From: JAJPHC01 sp035255945
GTDB lineage: Bacteria > Acidobacteriota > Thermoanaerobaculia > Gp7-AA8
Direction of reading: 5' to 3'
Assembly (NCBI GenBank): GCA_035255945.1
Contig: DATEZA010000343.1
Span: 1 to 27,860, forward strand
Length of the DNA stretch: 27,860 nucleotides
The notes beneath the pieces are model-generated. The model made no database searches, was not told where the DNA came from, and saw nothing but the letters and a program-made list of their open reading frames with translations. The position numbers and the translations under genes were made by a program. Each line of letters starts with the position of its first letter. Positions within the stretch are counted from its first letter, which is position 1. Shown one piece after another: positions 1-8,637 of the stretch.

Positions 1-59
1 TCAACGTGAATGGCTCAATGAGTCGACTATCACTACAATGGGCCCGTCAGCGTTGCAGT

Positions 60-926
60 TCACCCTTGAACCTGCGCCGCCGTTTGAGCGAAACCTCTTT
101 GTTTTACTTTGGCGAGGTGAAGGCGCTGTTGCGCGGACACCTCAGTGAGCCAAACCGGGATGCGTCGCGGATCGATCGCGCAAACTAGATCAATCAGGTG
201 AACCAATAATCGACGATATCGAACTAGTCTGAACTCCTTGTTCGACTGTTGGTCAACACAGAAATGCTCCAAACACTCAACCCACCTGTGATTTGGATGT
301 GCCGCGGTTTCCGCGATCGTTATGAACGAACCGTAACCGACCACCGTTCGGGCAGGTGGAGGCCCGGCGATCATCGCTTCACCAATTGCACGTTGTTCTT
401 CCCGGAAGATTAATGCGTCGGTCCAACTGGCCCAGTCGTCGGACTCATTGATTTGTCCGTCGGCGAAGTCTTGGCGAATAGCGTCAATGCTTTGCTGCGC
501 AGGTCTGGCGGCGCCAGTATGTTCACTCTCGAGAAACACAAGTTCCTGCCGGTGTAGCTCCACCCATGCCAGGAATGCCGCGATTCTGTACATCGTGCTC
601 TGGCATTTGTATTTCTTGAAGTGCGCATCGCGGTGAGATCCCAACGTGCGCTGAATGACCGTTGACAGAGCGGACCGATGAAGATAGTCGGTCGGATGCT
701 CCTGGATAATCTCCGCAAGGCGGCTCGCCAGCTCTAGCGCGGCGAGAACAATCGGGTCGCGATACTTTCTCTCGATATCAGCCGCAGTCTGCCGGCGTTT
801 CCACGCCTCGAATGATCGCGCCAGAACAATCTCTTTCAGGAGATGACCCACCAGTGTGCCGACGGTCGTTACGATTGCCGCGACCACAGTCCACGTCCAG
901 AGCGACGTCGAGGATGCGTTCAGCAT
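60..926 (-). CDS. Hypothetical membrane-anchored protein
   Basis: I do not recognise this 288-residue protein. It begins with one hydrophobic segment at about residues 9-30 (WTWTVVAAIVTTVGTLVGHL), which looks like an N-terminal signal anchor. A mostly helical, charged domain follows, rich in Arg, Glu and Leu, and probably cytoplasmic. No catalytic motif is visible. The ATG at 926 is chosen because it places the hydrophobic segment at the N terminus. The gene stands alone on the minus strand. Its base composition looks less GC-rich than the genes from 1886 onward (for example the A/T-rich stretch near 190-240), which could reflect recent acquisition. That it is coding is fairly likely from length and a coherent anchor-plus-domain layout; its function is unknown. 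Confidence 0.6.
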   Translation of the reverse strand: MLNASSTSLWTWTVVAAIVTTVGTLVGHLLKEIVLARSFEAWKRRQTAADIERKYRDPIVLAALELASRLAEIIQEHPTDYLHRSALSTVIQRTLGSHRDAHFKKYKCQSTMYRIAAFLAWVELHRQELVFLESEHTGAARPAQQSIDAIRQDFADGQINESDDWASWTDALIFREEQRAIGEAMIAGPPPARTVVGYGSFITIAETAAHPNHRWVECLEHFCVDQQSNKEFRLVRYRRLLVHLIDLVCAIDPRRIPVWLTEVSAQQRLHLAKVKQRGFAQTAAQVQG

Positions 927-1885
927 CGGACAATTCTACGCTCGTCCAAATGCTTGCGGAATGTGACGAGTGGCATTCAAAGCCAGATGTACCGGAAACG
1001 AACGACGGTCGCTGCTCCCATCATCGTTCATGCGTGCTGGGGCTAGAAGGCGCGTCAGCACGTAATTGCCGGCCTGACTGCTGATCACGACCGAGCGCGG
1101 GACTAGTCTTGTGCATATTAGGGAGGAAACGGCAGAGATTCGGGGCGGGCGGCGGAAACGGGCCGCTGCAAGGATCAATGCCTAATCCTCATTACGGCGC
1201 GCACGCAGAGAGGATAGAAAAGGTGTGAACGTCAGCGCAAAATAGGCGAAGACGCGGGGCGGGCGGGGGAAAAGTGCGGCTGCGAAAATCGTGGTCGGCC
1301 CAACTCCGCTTTCGCCTGCAATCCTCTAACTCTAAGCGCCGCTGGATGGCATTCGCCGTTTCGTTGTGGAACACCCGATGGAGCCGTGTCTCTTCGCGGA
1401 AGATCAGTTTTCTCGTGAAGAAAATCGCGCGCGAATACTCCTCCGCCAGCATCGAGGCCCGGATCGACGAGTGCTATGGAGACGAAGAAAGATTGTTTCC
1501 GCGCGACAGCAGTCGTGTCGGCATCGATGAACGGTCGCATCGATGGTGAATCCGCTGCAGTCGAAATCGATGCGGGCTGCATCGACTGCGAGACGGTTGT
1601 CATCACGATCGATGAACTTGGTATCGATGGCGATGACGGGCGAATGACGCGCGATGCGGCTCGCAGCGATCGGGACCGGTCATGCATCAGCGTCGATGCG
1701 GGTTGCATCGACGCCGAGACGCACGCTGATGATTTCGAGTGCGTTCACACGCTTCGTGATGTGCGGTCTCAATGATCATGCATTCATTTCGACGACCGAC
1801 GTGCCGGATCTCGCGGACGACGGGATTCACGGTCGTTGATCCGCGTGTCGACTCTCGATCCCGAGCGAGACGATCACAAGAAGTC
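927..1885. other. Long gap with decayed repeats, no convincing gene
   Basis: No open frame here looks like a normal protein; the short frames on both strands are basic, overlapping and mutually exclusive. Two structures are visible. First, a stretch near 1128-1172 resembles a stretch near 1239-1292: both carry a 'cggggcgggcgg' core followed by 'gaaa' and then 'gctgc'. Second, 1520-1720 carries many copies of TCGATG or TCGAC, described separately. The gap separates the lower-GC gene at the left edge from the histidine kinase at 1886-3910. It may be a decayed gene or a repeat island. Confidence 0.5.
1520..1722 (+). repeat. Degenerate Ile-Asp (TCGATG) repeat tract
   Basis: The motif ATCGATG or ATCGAC recurs roughly every 15 or 30 bases with small shifts. 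The longest near-duplicate is at about 1566-1593 and 1693-1720; both read TCGATGCGGG(C/T)TGCATCGAC. In the plus frame starting at 1476 these give (I/V)DAGCID(C/A)ET twice, plus other ID pairs spaced five or nine residues apart. One 16-base spacing near 1522-1538 breaks the frame. The pattern fits an old pentapeptide-coding repeat that has decayed, but it could be a non-coding repeat. Confidence 0.4.
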
Positions 1886-3910
1886 TCACACCGGCAACCG
1901 GATCGTGATCCGTGCCCCGCCCTCCGCCCGGTTGGACGCTCTTACAACGCCCTCATGCTCCTCCACAATCTTCTGCACGATGGAGAGGCCGAGGCCGGTG
2001 CCGCGCTCGCGGCGGGTAAAGAACGGTTCGAAAACGTGCGGGATTTCGCCGGGAAGGAAGCCGCGGCCCTGGTCCTCGATGCGGAGCTCCACGCATTCGC
2101 TGCCGTTGTGCGGGTGCATGTTGCCGTTGATCGTCACCATCGTGCCGCGCGGCGAATGCTGTAATGCATTGTCGACCACGTTTTCGAGCACCTGGCGCAA
2201 TCGCTCGCGATCCATCGGGATTTGCGGCACGTCGCGATCGACATCGTTCTGCACAGTGACCTGCGCTTCAGACGCAGCCGGTGAGCGGCTGGCGATCACC
2301 TCATTAATGAGCGAATCCAATGCGCCGCGCTTGCGGGCCACGGCGACCGGCTTGCCGAATTCCAGCAGCTCCTGCATCAATCGCGACAAACGCCCCACCT
2401 GGTCGCGCAGCGTCGCCGCCATCTCCCGCAGCTCGGCCGTGTTCATCTCCTCGCTGTATGCATCGAGCGTCGCGGAGATGCCGAACAGCGGATTGCGCAC
2501 CTCGTGCGCCACGCCCCCCACCAGCTTCCCCATTGCCGTCATCGTCTCCTGCCGCCGCAGCGATTCCTGTAATGCGACGATGCGCGTGATGTCCCAGAAC
2601 ACCACGATCTGCGAGCGGTCGTCGCTGCCCGGAAAGAGGGGATTGATATTGATGTCCCACGTCCGTCCGTGAGTCTGATGAATCAGCTCCGAAACATTGC
2701 GGCCGGCGAGCTCCCGCTCGTCATATCCCGACATCGCCGCCGCGGACTGGTTGAGCCGCTGAATGAGTCCGTCGCCGTCGGTGATGATGATCGGCGTGGT
2801 GACCGAGTCGAACGTCTGCCGCCACTCGATCGCCGACTGTTGAATCGCTTCGCGCAACTTGCGGCGCTCCGCATCGGCCGAGCGCCGCTCGGTCACATCG
2901 ACCGCCGTGCCGACGATGTACGGCGTGCCTTCGATTTCCATCCGCCGTCCGGTCAGATGGATGTTGCGCGTTCCTTCCGGCAGGAAATAGCGCGCTTCCG
3001 TTTCGGCGAATCCCACACCGTCGAAGATTTCGTCGATGGCGCGCCGCACGAGCAGCCGGTCTTCGGGATGCGCGACGTGGTTGAGGATGTAATACGGCTC
3101 CGGCTTCTTCAGCGCCTCCGCGCCGAACAGGTCCGACGTCGCCTTGTTCCAGCGGACGAAATGACCTTCGCGATCCTGGACGAAGAACATGTCGCGGACG
3201 ACGTCGATCGCCGTCTCGGTGAAGTCCTTCTCCGATTTGATGGTGCGCACCATCGTGTCGATCGATGAGCGCAATCGTTCGAGCTCCGCGGTTTTCGCTG
3301 GCTCGATCGACGGCACATCGGCTTCCCCCCCGGCGCTCACCGCCGCCGCGAATCGCTCGACCTTCACCAGCGGACGGAGCATCGTGCGATAGAGAACGGC
3401 GTACGTCGACAGCACGAGCAGCAGATCGGTGACGACGATCATGATGAGCGTGGCGAGCAGCGTCTGGCGCATCTGCTTTTCGATGCTGCGCGGCGTCGTG
3501 TAGAGCACCACCGTGCCGATGCGCTCTTTGCCGAAGACGATCGGCCGCTCTTCGACCAGCAGTCCTTCGGTCTGAATCGCCGCGGATGTCGACACGAACC
3601 GCCGATTCGCATCGCGCATGCGCGCCTGCCGGCCGCCCGCCGCATTGACCACGACTGCTTCGACCGATGGCGCGCCTTCCTGGCTGTCGAGGATTTTGTC
3701 GATCTGCGCGCGATCGATGTTCCACACCGGCAGCGCGAGCGCGACCGCGATCTCGTCCGCCTGCGAATTCGTGATGCGCTCCAGCCGCGCGCTCTCCTCG
3801 GTGAGCCGCAGAAAATAATTCACCGCGCCGCCCGCGCCGAGGACGAGCGTCGTCACCGTGACCAGAATCGCGGCCACGATGAACGTCACTGATGGTCTGC
3901 GCTCGCTCAT
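1886..3910 (-). CDS. PAS-domain sensor histidine kinase (NtrB-like core)
   Basis: This 674-residue membrane kinase probably autophosphorylates on His and passes phosphate to a response regulator that is not in this window. Visible parts in order are: TM1 (about residues 9-33); an extracytoplasmic sensor region (about 34-150) containing LPVWNID, as in Cache/CHASE-like sensors; TM2 (about 152-175); a HAMP-like linker; PAS1 (about 232-345); PAS2 (about 355-450); the HisKA H-box VAHEVRNPLFG; then the ATPase N-box (VVDNALQHSP), DQGRGF, FEPFFT and GTGLGLS. HEVRNPL resembles NtrB-type kinases. Its ATG overlaps the stop of the upstream binding-protein gene as ATGA (3907-3910), so the two are probably translated together and may form one sensory unit. 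All catalytic boxes look intact. Confidence 0.9.
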   Translation of the reverse strand: MSERRPSVTFIVAAILVTVTTLVLGAGGAVNYFLRLTEESARLERITNSQADEIAVALALPVWNIDRAQIDKILDSQEGAPSVEAVVVNAAGGRQARMRDANRRFVSTSAAIQTEGLLVEERPIVFGKERIGTVVLYTTPRSIEKQMRQTLLATLIMIVVTDLLLVLSTYAVLYRTMLRPLVKVERFAAAVSAGGEADVPSIEPAKTAELERLRSSIDTMVRTIKSEKDFTETAIDVVRDMFFVQDREGHFVRWNKATSDLFGAEALKKPEPYYILNHVAHPEDRLLVRRAIDEIFDGVGFAETEARYFLPEGTRNIHLTGRRMEIEGTPYIVGTAVDVTERRSADAERRKLREAIQQSAIEWRQTFDSVTTPIIITDGDGLIQRLNQSAAAMSGYDERELAGRNVSELIHQTHGRTWDININPLFPGSDDRSQIVVFWDITRIVALQESLRRQETMTAMGKLVGGVAHEVRNPLFGISATLDAYSEEMNTAELREMAATLRDQVGRLSRLMQELLEFGKPVAVARKRGALDSLINEVIASRSPAASEAQVTVQNDVDRDVPQIPMDRERLRQVLENVVDNALQHSPRGTMVTINGNMHPHNGSECVELRIEDQGRGFLPGEIPHVFEPFFTRRERGTGLGLSIVQKIVEEHEGVVRASNRAEGGARITIRLPV

Positions 3911-4776
3911 TTGTACGTCTGCGGATCGAACCAGAGGCGCTTGTCGCTGAACGGCGTCTCCGGTCCGACGTTCGGATTGCCGATGCGGAAAATCTTCCGC
4001 TGCTTCAGATGCAGGCGCTCGATCTTCCAGCGCTGGTACTTATCGAAGATGCGGTCGTACGTACCGTCCGCGATCATCATCCGCATGCCCTCTTCGGCCC
4101 GCGCGGCGAGGCGTTTGCCTTCCGGCGTCTTCGGGAACCAGAAATACATCGGCAGCGGGTAATAGAACGTGATGTCGTCCTCGATGTACAGGCCGGGGAG
4201 TCGTGATTTGCGCTGGTCGTATTCGTCGAGCACTTCGACGGCGGCGCGCAGAAAGATGTCGAAGCGTTTCTGTGCGAGCATTTCGAAGAGGCCTTCGTAG
4301 CTCGAGCCGGTGACGACCTTGAAGTTGCTGGCGCGGAGGATGTCGACGTCGATCCAGCCGAGTCCAAGGCCGAAGCGGAACTTGCGAAGGTCATCGAGTG
4401 ACTGGATGTCGGCGAATCGCGCTCTGTCCTCCTTGCGGATCAGAAAGACGCAGTAGCCGCCGAGGTTTTTGTCGACCGGGATGCGGATCGGAATCAGCGT
4501 GCGCTCGAAGTCAGGCGTGGTGCTGAGGTACATCACGGTGAGCTTGCCGGTGGCGTGTTTCAGCTCGAACGCCTGCCGCCGCTCGGTCATGAACTCCGAC
4601 GGCACCATGCGGTACGGCCCCCACTTCTCTTTCGTGCGCTCGAGCGCGGTGCGGAGGATCTCCCAGTGATAGGTGTAGCGGACGTCGTTCGCCGACTCGG
4701 GCGGATGGTAGATGTACTCCATCGGCTTGGGAGCCGATGTGATCAGGCTGATGAGAAGCGCGGTGACCAGCCGCAT
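3907..4776 (-). CDS. Periplasmic solute-binding-like protein paired with a kinase
   Basis: The protein is about 289 residues with a short N-terminal hydrophobic leader (MRLVTALLISLITSA), so it is probably exported. The body looks like the two-lobed bacterial family 3 solute-binding fold: LDDLRKFRFGLGLGW, then FKVVTGSSYEGLFEMLAQ, and a C-terminal EEGMRMMIADGTYDRIFDK, which matches the usual end of such proteins. No permease or ATPase gene lies nearby. The only partner is the downstream histidine kinase, joined by a 4-base ATGA overlap, so a role presenting a ligand to the kinase is more likely than transport; this is inference. The start could instead be GTG at 4782, two codons upstream. The ATG at 4776 is preferred because it begins the leader directly. 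The ligand is unknown. Confidence 0.75.
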   Translation of the reverse strand: MRLVTALLISLITSAPKPMEYIYHPPESANDVRYTYHWEILRTALERTKEKWGPYRMVPSEFMTERRQAFELKHATGKLTVMYLSTTPDFERTLIPIRIPVDKNLGGYCVFLIRKEDRARFADIQSLDDLRKFRFGLGLGWIDVDILRASNFKVVTGSSYEGLFEMLAQKRFDIFLRAAVEVLDEYDQRKSRLPGLYIEDDITFYYPLPMYFWFPKTPEGKRLAARAEEGMRMMIADGTYDRIFDKYQRWKIERLHLKQRKIFRIGNPNVGPETPFSDKRLWFDPQTYK

Positions 4777-4797
4777 GAGCACATTATCCCTCGGGAA

Positions 4798-4890
4798 AAC
4801 CTGAAACCTGAAACCTGAAACCTGAAACCTGAAAAAGGCACGCCGGGCGGCTTTCTTCAGGTTTCAGGTTTCAGGTTTCAGCTTTCAGGT
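4798..4890. repeat. Hairpin of CTGAAAC heptamer repeats
   Basis: Four full copies and one partial copy of the heptamer CTGAAAC (4801-4834) are followed by about 21 GC-rich bases, then by the reverse-complement heptamers (GTTTCAG, about 4856-4890; one copy reads CTTTCAG). The arms can pair over about 30 bases. The right arm ends two bases after the stop codon of the TonB-receptor gene (minus strand), and the left arm lies just upstream of the binding-protein gene. It could act as a transcription terminator or mRNA 3' stabiliser. It is a short inverted minisatellite, and copy number is likely to vary between strains. Confidence 0.7.
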
Positions 4891-4892
4891 CC

Positions 4893-7826
4893 TCAGAACC
4901 TCACTCCCAAGGAAATCCGATATGTCCGGGGCCGCTGGTACGCGAGGTCGTTCAGCGGCTGGCCGAAATTCGGCGCGAGTTGGTAATTCGCCTTCATCGC
5001 GGTGCACTGCGACGCAGCTGCGCCTTGCGGACACTCTACCGGCGCCGCGCTGCGCGGATCGAACGGCGTGAATGCCGGCGATGTCGCCGCGGTGCTCACC
5101 GTCGTGCCGATGCGCAGCGGATCGACCACCGCGTCGTTGTTGAAGATATTGAGCAGATCGCCCTGCGCGAAGAGCTCCACGGCATGCACGTGCAGCGCAT
5201 ACCGCAACGCGAGATCGGTCGAGATCGCCGCCTCGGTGCGCAGCGCACCGCGTCCGCTGAAGTAGTACAGGCCGTTCGGAATCGATGCATAACCGGGATT
5301 CGTGGCAAAACCGGACAGATTGATCGGCCCGACGATCGAATACGGCAGCCCCGAGTCGTATGTCTGCATCAGCGACGCGGTCAGGAATCCGAAGTCGTAG
5401 CCCACCCAGGCGCGAAGACGATGGCGCTGATCGCCCTGCAGATACCCGGCAGGGTTCACCCGCGAATAATTGAAAAACTCGGGATAAAACAGAGTGGGAT
5501 CGATGTTCGCCACCGCGCCGGTATTGCCGTTCTCCCCTTCATCCGTCCCGCGCAATTTCGAATACGTGTAGTTGATCCCCGACTCGAATTTGGACGGCGA
5601 CCAGCGCGCCTGCAATTGCACGCCGCGATAGTTGCGCCTGATGTTGTTGCTGTTGCGGATCAGCGTCAGATCGACCGGGATGCCGAGCGGCGTGTTCGCC
5701 TTCTGCGTGGCCGTCGTCACACTCGCCGCATAGAAATCGCGCCAGTCGCGGTGGATGTAATCGGCGCGCACGTAACCGTCGTGCGCGATCTGGAATCCAT
5801 AACCGGCCGTGATCTCGCGGACGTACGGCGACGACAACGTCCCGTCGAAATACGTCGAATAGCCGGGAATCGAGCGGCTGCCGTTCGCGCGCAGATTGTT
5901 CGCCGCGCGATTGTTCGTCCCGCCCTGTGTGCTGTTGAAGTAATCGAGCACCTTCTGGATCACGTCCTCCAGCGGCGTATTGAGCGCGTTGTTATTGAAC
6001 TGCGGTCCCTTGTACGCGAAGTCGATCGCCGCCGCATTGCCTGCCGCCTGATTCGCCGACGCGATACTGTCCGCGATGCGCGACGAGTACTCCGCGACGG
6101 ACAGATTGATGCGATGCCGGCCATCGCCGCGCAGGTCGTACTGCGCACCGAGCCGCGGCGCGAGCCGCTTGTCGTTCGAGCTCACCACCCCGTCCGCATC
6201 CGCGGCGTGATTGCGGTCGAAGCGCGCGCCGAGGTTGATCGTCCAGTGCGGACCGAGGCTCCAGACGTCGTTGACGAAGGCGGAGTCGGTGCGCAGCTCG
6301 TCCTCGCGCGGCGCGACGAGAATCGGATTCCAGCGGATGAACGTCCCGCCGCCCTGCCCGTTCGTCGGCGTGATGACCGGGTAGAGCACGCCGTCCTTCC
6401 ACTGCACGCGCGTGACGAAGAGCGAGAAGTCGCTCCCCGACTGATGGTTGTTCGCGTAGCGGCTCTCCGTGAATCGATCGAGGCCGCCGACCAGATCGTG
6501 TGTGCCGAGGGCCGCGCGCGCGTCGAGGATCACATCGTCGTTGTTGCGGCGCTCGACATCGCAGACGCCGCAGAGCGTCGGCGAATTGAAGCGGGCGTTC
6601 TGATTGGCGCGATCGAGCAGCACCGTGCCGTGGATCAGATCGGTGGCGAACGCACCGCTGCGATCGGCGAATTTGCGCCGCGAATAATGCGCTTCCGCGA
6701 GCAGCGACGTGTTCACGATGCCGTTCAGATGAACCGCGATCAGCGACTCCGGATCGTTGCGCGTGGTGAGGCTCGCCGCGTCGTAGATGTTGTTGTTGAA
6801 GCGGACGTTCGTCCCTTTCGTGTTGATGCCGAAGTACGAGCCGACGGCCGTGATCTGCTGCGTGATCTGCGCCGTCACTTTTCCTTCGTACCGCTTCTGA
6901 TCGTTCCCCTCGGTGTAGCTGAACACGGGCGACGCGGGCGAGTTGGTGCCGGCCGGAATCGACAGCGTCGTGCGCGCCGTGTCGTTCTTCGCCCAGCGTC
7001 CCGCGGTGAAGAACCACAAACGGTCGCGCAGCGCGTAACCGCCGAACGTCGCTTCCCAGACGTGACTGATCGAGTCCTCGCGACCTTCACCGAACGGCGT
7101 CTGCGCGGACCACGATGGATTGCTCAAGGAGTCGCGCGCCGAGCCGGTCCATTCGTTGCCGCCCGACTTGGTGATCGTGTTCACCACGCCGCCGCTGAAG
7201 CGTCCGAACTCCGCGGAGATCGCGCCGGTGATGATGGTCGTCTCCTGGATCGCGTCCTCGACGTACATCGGCCGGATCTGGCCGCGCACGTTCTCCGTCA
7301 CCACGACGCCGTTCACGAGCACGAGGTTGTCATAGCCGGGACCGCCGGAGATCTGCAGCTGGCCGTTCGTCAGCGTGTTGCTTTGCACGCCGGGCGCGAA
7401 TTGCGCGGTGGCGAGCTGATTGCGCGGCACCGGCAGCCGCTCCATCTGCGCGAGCGTGAGATTCGTCGAGACCTGCGGCAGCTCGAGCGCGGGCGGCGTG
7501 TGCGCGTGGACCAGCATCTCCATCATCGCCTTCAGCACCACGTCGACGCGTGAGGTCTGTGAGAGCCGCAGCACCGCCGACTCTTCCGCCACCATCCCGC
7601 CCTGCTCGAACTTCAGCCGATACGAGCCGGGCGGGAGCGCATCGAAGGTGTACATGCCGGTCTCGCCGGTGATCGCAGAGCGCATGCCCTGCAGCGACGC
7701 CGAGGTGGCGATGACGGTGACGCCGGGGATCGGCTGACCCCCTTGCGACGTGACGGTGCCGGTGAGCGAGGCGGTGGTCTGAGCGAACAGCGGGAGCGCA
7801 AGAATGAGTATCGCGAGCTGACGCAT
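4893..7826 (-). CDS. TonB-dependent receptor, Oar-like, with carboxypeptidase-regulatory domain
   Basis: A 977-residue outer-membrane protein. A signal peptide (MRQLAILILALPLFAQTTA) precedes a carboxypeptidase-regulatory-like Ig-fold domain (about residues 19-100, with GTVTSQGGQPIPGVTVIAT and FDALPPGSYRLKFEQGG). A plug-like segment follows (about 110-240, including LVLVNGVVVTENVRGQ and GRFSGGVVNTITKSG). The rest is a long beta-barrel rich in aromatic and Asn residues, ending in RISLGVRF, a typical outer-membrane C terminus with terminal Phe. The layout is that of the Oar-like receptors expanded in Acidobacteriota and myxobacteria. The substrate cannot be told from sequence. AGAGGAG lies just before the ATG. 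The gene stands alone, with the heptamer hairpin directly after its stop. No TonB-box, ExbB or ExbD gene is seen nearby. Confidence 0.9.
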   Translation of the reverse strand: MRQLAILILALPLFAQTTASLTGTVTSQGGQPIPGVTVIATSASLQGMRSAITGETGMYTFDALPPGSYRLKFEQGGMVAEESAVLRLSQTSRVDVVLKAMMEMLVHAHTPPALELPQVSTNLTLAQMERLPVPRNQLATAQFAPGVQSNTLTNGQLQISGGPGYDNLVLVNGVVVTENVRGQIRPMYVEDAIQETTIITGAISAEFGRFSGGVVNTITKSGGNEWTGSARDSLSNPSWSAQTPFGEGREDSISHVWEATFGGYALRDRLWFFTAGRWAKNDTARTTLSIPAGTNSPASPVFSYTEGNDQKRYEGKVTAQITQQITAVGSYFGINTKGTNVRFNNNIYDAASLTTRNDPESLIAVHLNGIVNTSLLAEAHYSRRKFADRSGAFATDLIHGTVLLDRANQNARFNSPTLCGVCDVERRNNDDVILDARAALGTHDLVGGLDRFTESRYANNHQSGSDFSLFVTRVQWKDGVLYPVITPTNGQGGGTFIRWNPILVAPREDELRTDSAFVNDVWSLGPHWTINLGARFDRNHAADADGVVSSNDKRLAPRLGAQYDLRGDGRHRINLSVAEYSSRIADSIASANQAAGNAAAIDFAYKGPQFNNNALNTPLEDVIQKVLDYFNSTQGGTNNRAANNLRANGSRSIPGYSTYFDGTLSSPYVREITAGYGFQIAHDGYVRADYIHRDWRDFYAASVTTATQKANTPLGIPVDLTLIRNSNNIRRNYRGVQLQARWSPSKFESGINYTYSKLRGTDEGENGNTGAVANIDPTLFYPEFFNYSRVNPAGYLQGDQRHRLRAWVGYDFGFLTASLMQTYDSGLPYSIVGPINLSGFATNPGYASIPNGLYYFSGRGALRTEAAISTDLALRYALHVHAVELFAQGDLLNIFNNDAVVDPLRIGTTVSTAATSPAFTPFDPRSAAPVECPQGAAASQCTAMKANYQLAPNFGQPLNDLAYQRPRTYRISLGVRF

Positions 7827-8117
7827 CGTCTCCTCTTTCGGTTCTTAATTTCCGTATTTCGGGGGATCTGCGAATGTTACCAGCCTTACGGATGTCAGGG
7901 GATGTCCGGCTCGCATCGAGGAACCACCACCGCAAGAAGACTCTGCTCGTTCATGAAGAGGAAGACACCACCTGCCGCTGTGGCAACCAGGTTGACATAC
8001 GAGTCGCCGAGCGGACTCGTGCCGGACGGCAGTGGATCGTTTCCTAATCGCAGTCCCAGCGCGCTCGCAGCCTTTGCCGTGCACCTGATGGCGATCATCC
8101 GGAGGGAGAGGACTGCC
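7827..8117. other. Gap upstream of the receptor gene
   Basis: This contains the ribosome binding site of the receptor gene (AGAGGAG, about 7830-7836 on the minus strand) and presumably its promoter, which I cannot place. A minus-strand frame of 67 codons (7895-8098) crosses most of it. It reads plausibly in part (LGLRLGNDPLPSGTSPLGDS and a hydrophobic run), but I see no ribosome binding site or family match, so it is not called as a gene. Confidence 0.4.
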
Positions 8118-8555
8118 TCACGGCAGTTCCATCAGATGCGCCGCAAACACCTCATTGAACAGCGCGCCCGCGCGCCGCTCGCGCAGCCGCTCCACCACCT
8201 GCGAGCCCGGCATGCCGAGGCGATGGAGAATGCGGCCGGCGACGAGTGCGGAGCGGTTGAAGCCCATCCCGCAATGCGACAGCACGCGATGTCCGCTTGC
8301 AACGAGATGCGCACCGAGCGCGGTCACCGCCTCGAGCTTCGGAATGTCCGGCAGCTCTTCGTCTTCGATCGGGAAATAGACATAGAGGCATTGGCCGGGA
8401 ACGGTCGGGATGCACTCGTCGAGTCCACCTTCCATGTCGATCACCGTGTCGATGCCGTGCGATTCGAGAATCGACCAGTCCTTGATCACCGGCGAGATGA
8501 ACAGCGCGCCGTCGTCGTCGACCTGATAGAGCCTGGAGAGATCGGGGAGTGGCAT
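8118..8555 (-). CDS. Dual-specificity protein phosphatase
   Basis: A small 145-residue phosphatase. The cysteine phosphatase signature CX5R is seen at residues 95-101 within HCGMGFNRSALVAG: Cys95 would be the nucleophile, Arg101 would bind phosphate, and Ser102 follows as in the family. Asp65 or Asp70 in the acidic loop EDEELPD is the likely general acid. The length and single catalytic domain match compact dual-specificity/VH1-like phosphatases, which remove phosphate from Ser/Thr/Tyr or from phosphosugars. There is no signal peptide, so it should be cytoplasmic. A target is not evident; the serine/threonine kinase about 2 kb away may or may not be related. No Shine-Dalgarno sequence precedes the ATG, and a -10-like TAAAAT lies only six bases upstream, so the mRNA may be leaderless. 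Confidence 0.88.
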   Translation of the reverse strand: MPLPDLSRLYQVDDDGALFISPVIKDWSILESHGIDTVIDMEGGLDECIPTVPGQCLYVYFPIEDEELPDIPKLEAVTALGAHLVASGHRVLSHCGMGFNRSALVAGRILHRLGMPGSQVVERLRERRAGALFNEVFAAHLMELP

Positions 8556-8561
8556 TTGTCG

Positions 8562-8567
8562 ATTTTA
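8562..8567 (-). promoter_or_regulatory. Possible -10 box for a leaderless mRNA
   Basis: On the minus strand the hexamer TAAAAT ends six bases before the phosphatase ATG, with no purine-rich ribosome site between. A transcript starting at the usual distance would begin at or next to the start codon. No good -35 element is visible. This is a weak, position-based call. Confidence 0.3.
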
Positions 8568-8637
8568 CGCCGTCCGGAGGGTAGGGAAACGCCTAGGAAT
8601 CGACACTCCTTCGAGTATCAGGAGGTACTCTCGACCC

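Noticed and set aside
4798..4890. Possible CRISPR array
   Set aside because: The repeats are only seven bases, contiguous, without spacers, and inverted halfway; no cas gene is present.
4980..7553. An 857-codon open frame on the plus strand
   Set aside because: It is antisense to the TonB-receptor gene over its whole length and reads as Arg/Ala/His-rich sequence without domains. Long antisense frames are expected in GC-rich coding DNA.
7895..8098. A 67-codon minus-strand frame in the gap before the receptor gene
   Set aside because: It reads partly like protein, but there is no ribosome site, family match or context; kept only as a remark in the gap entry.
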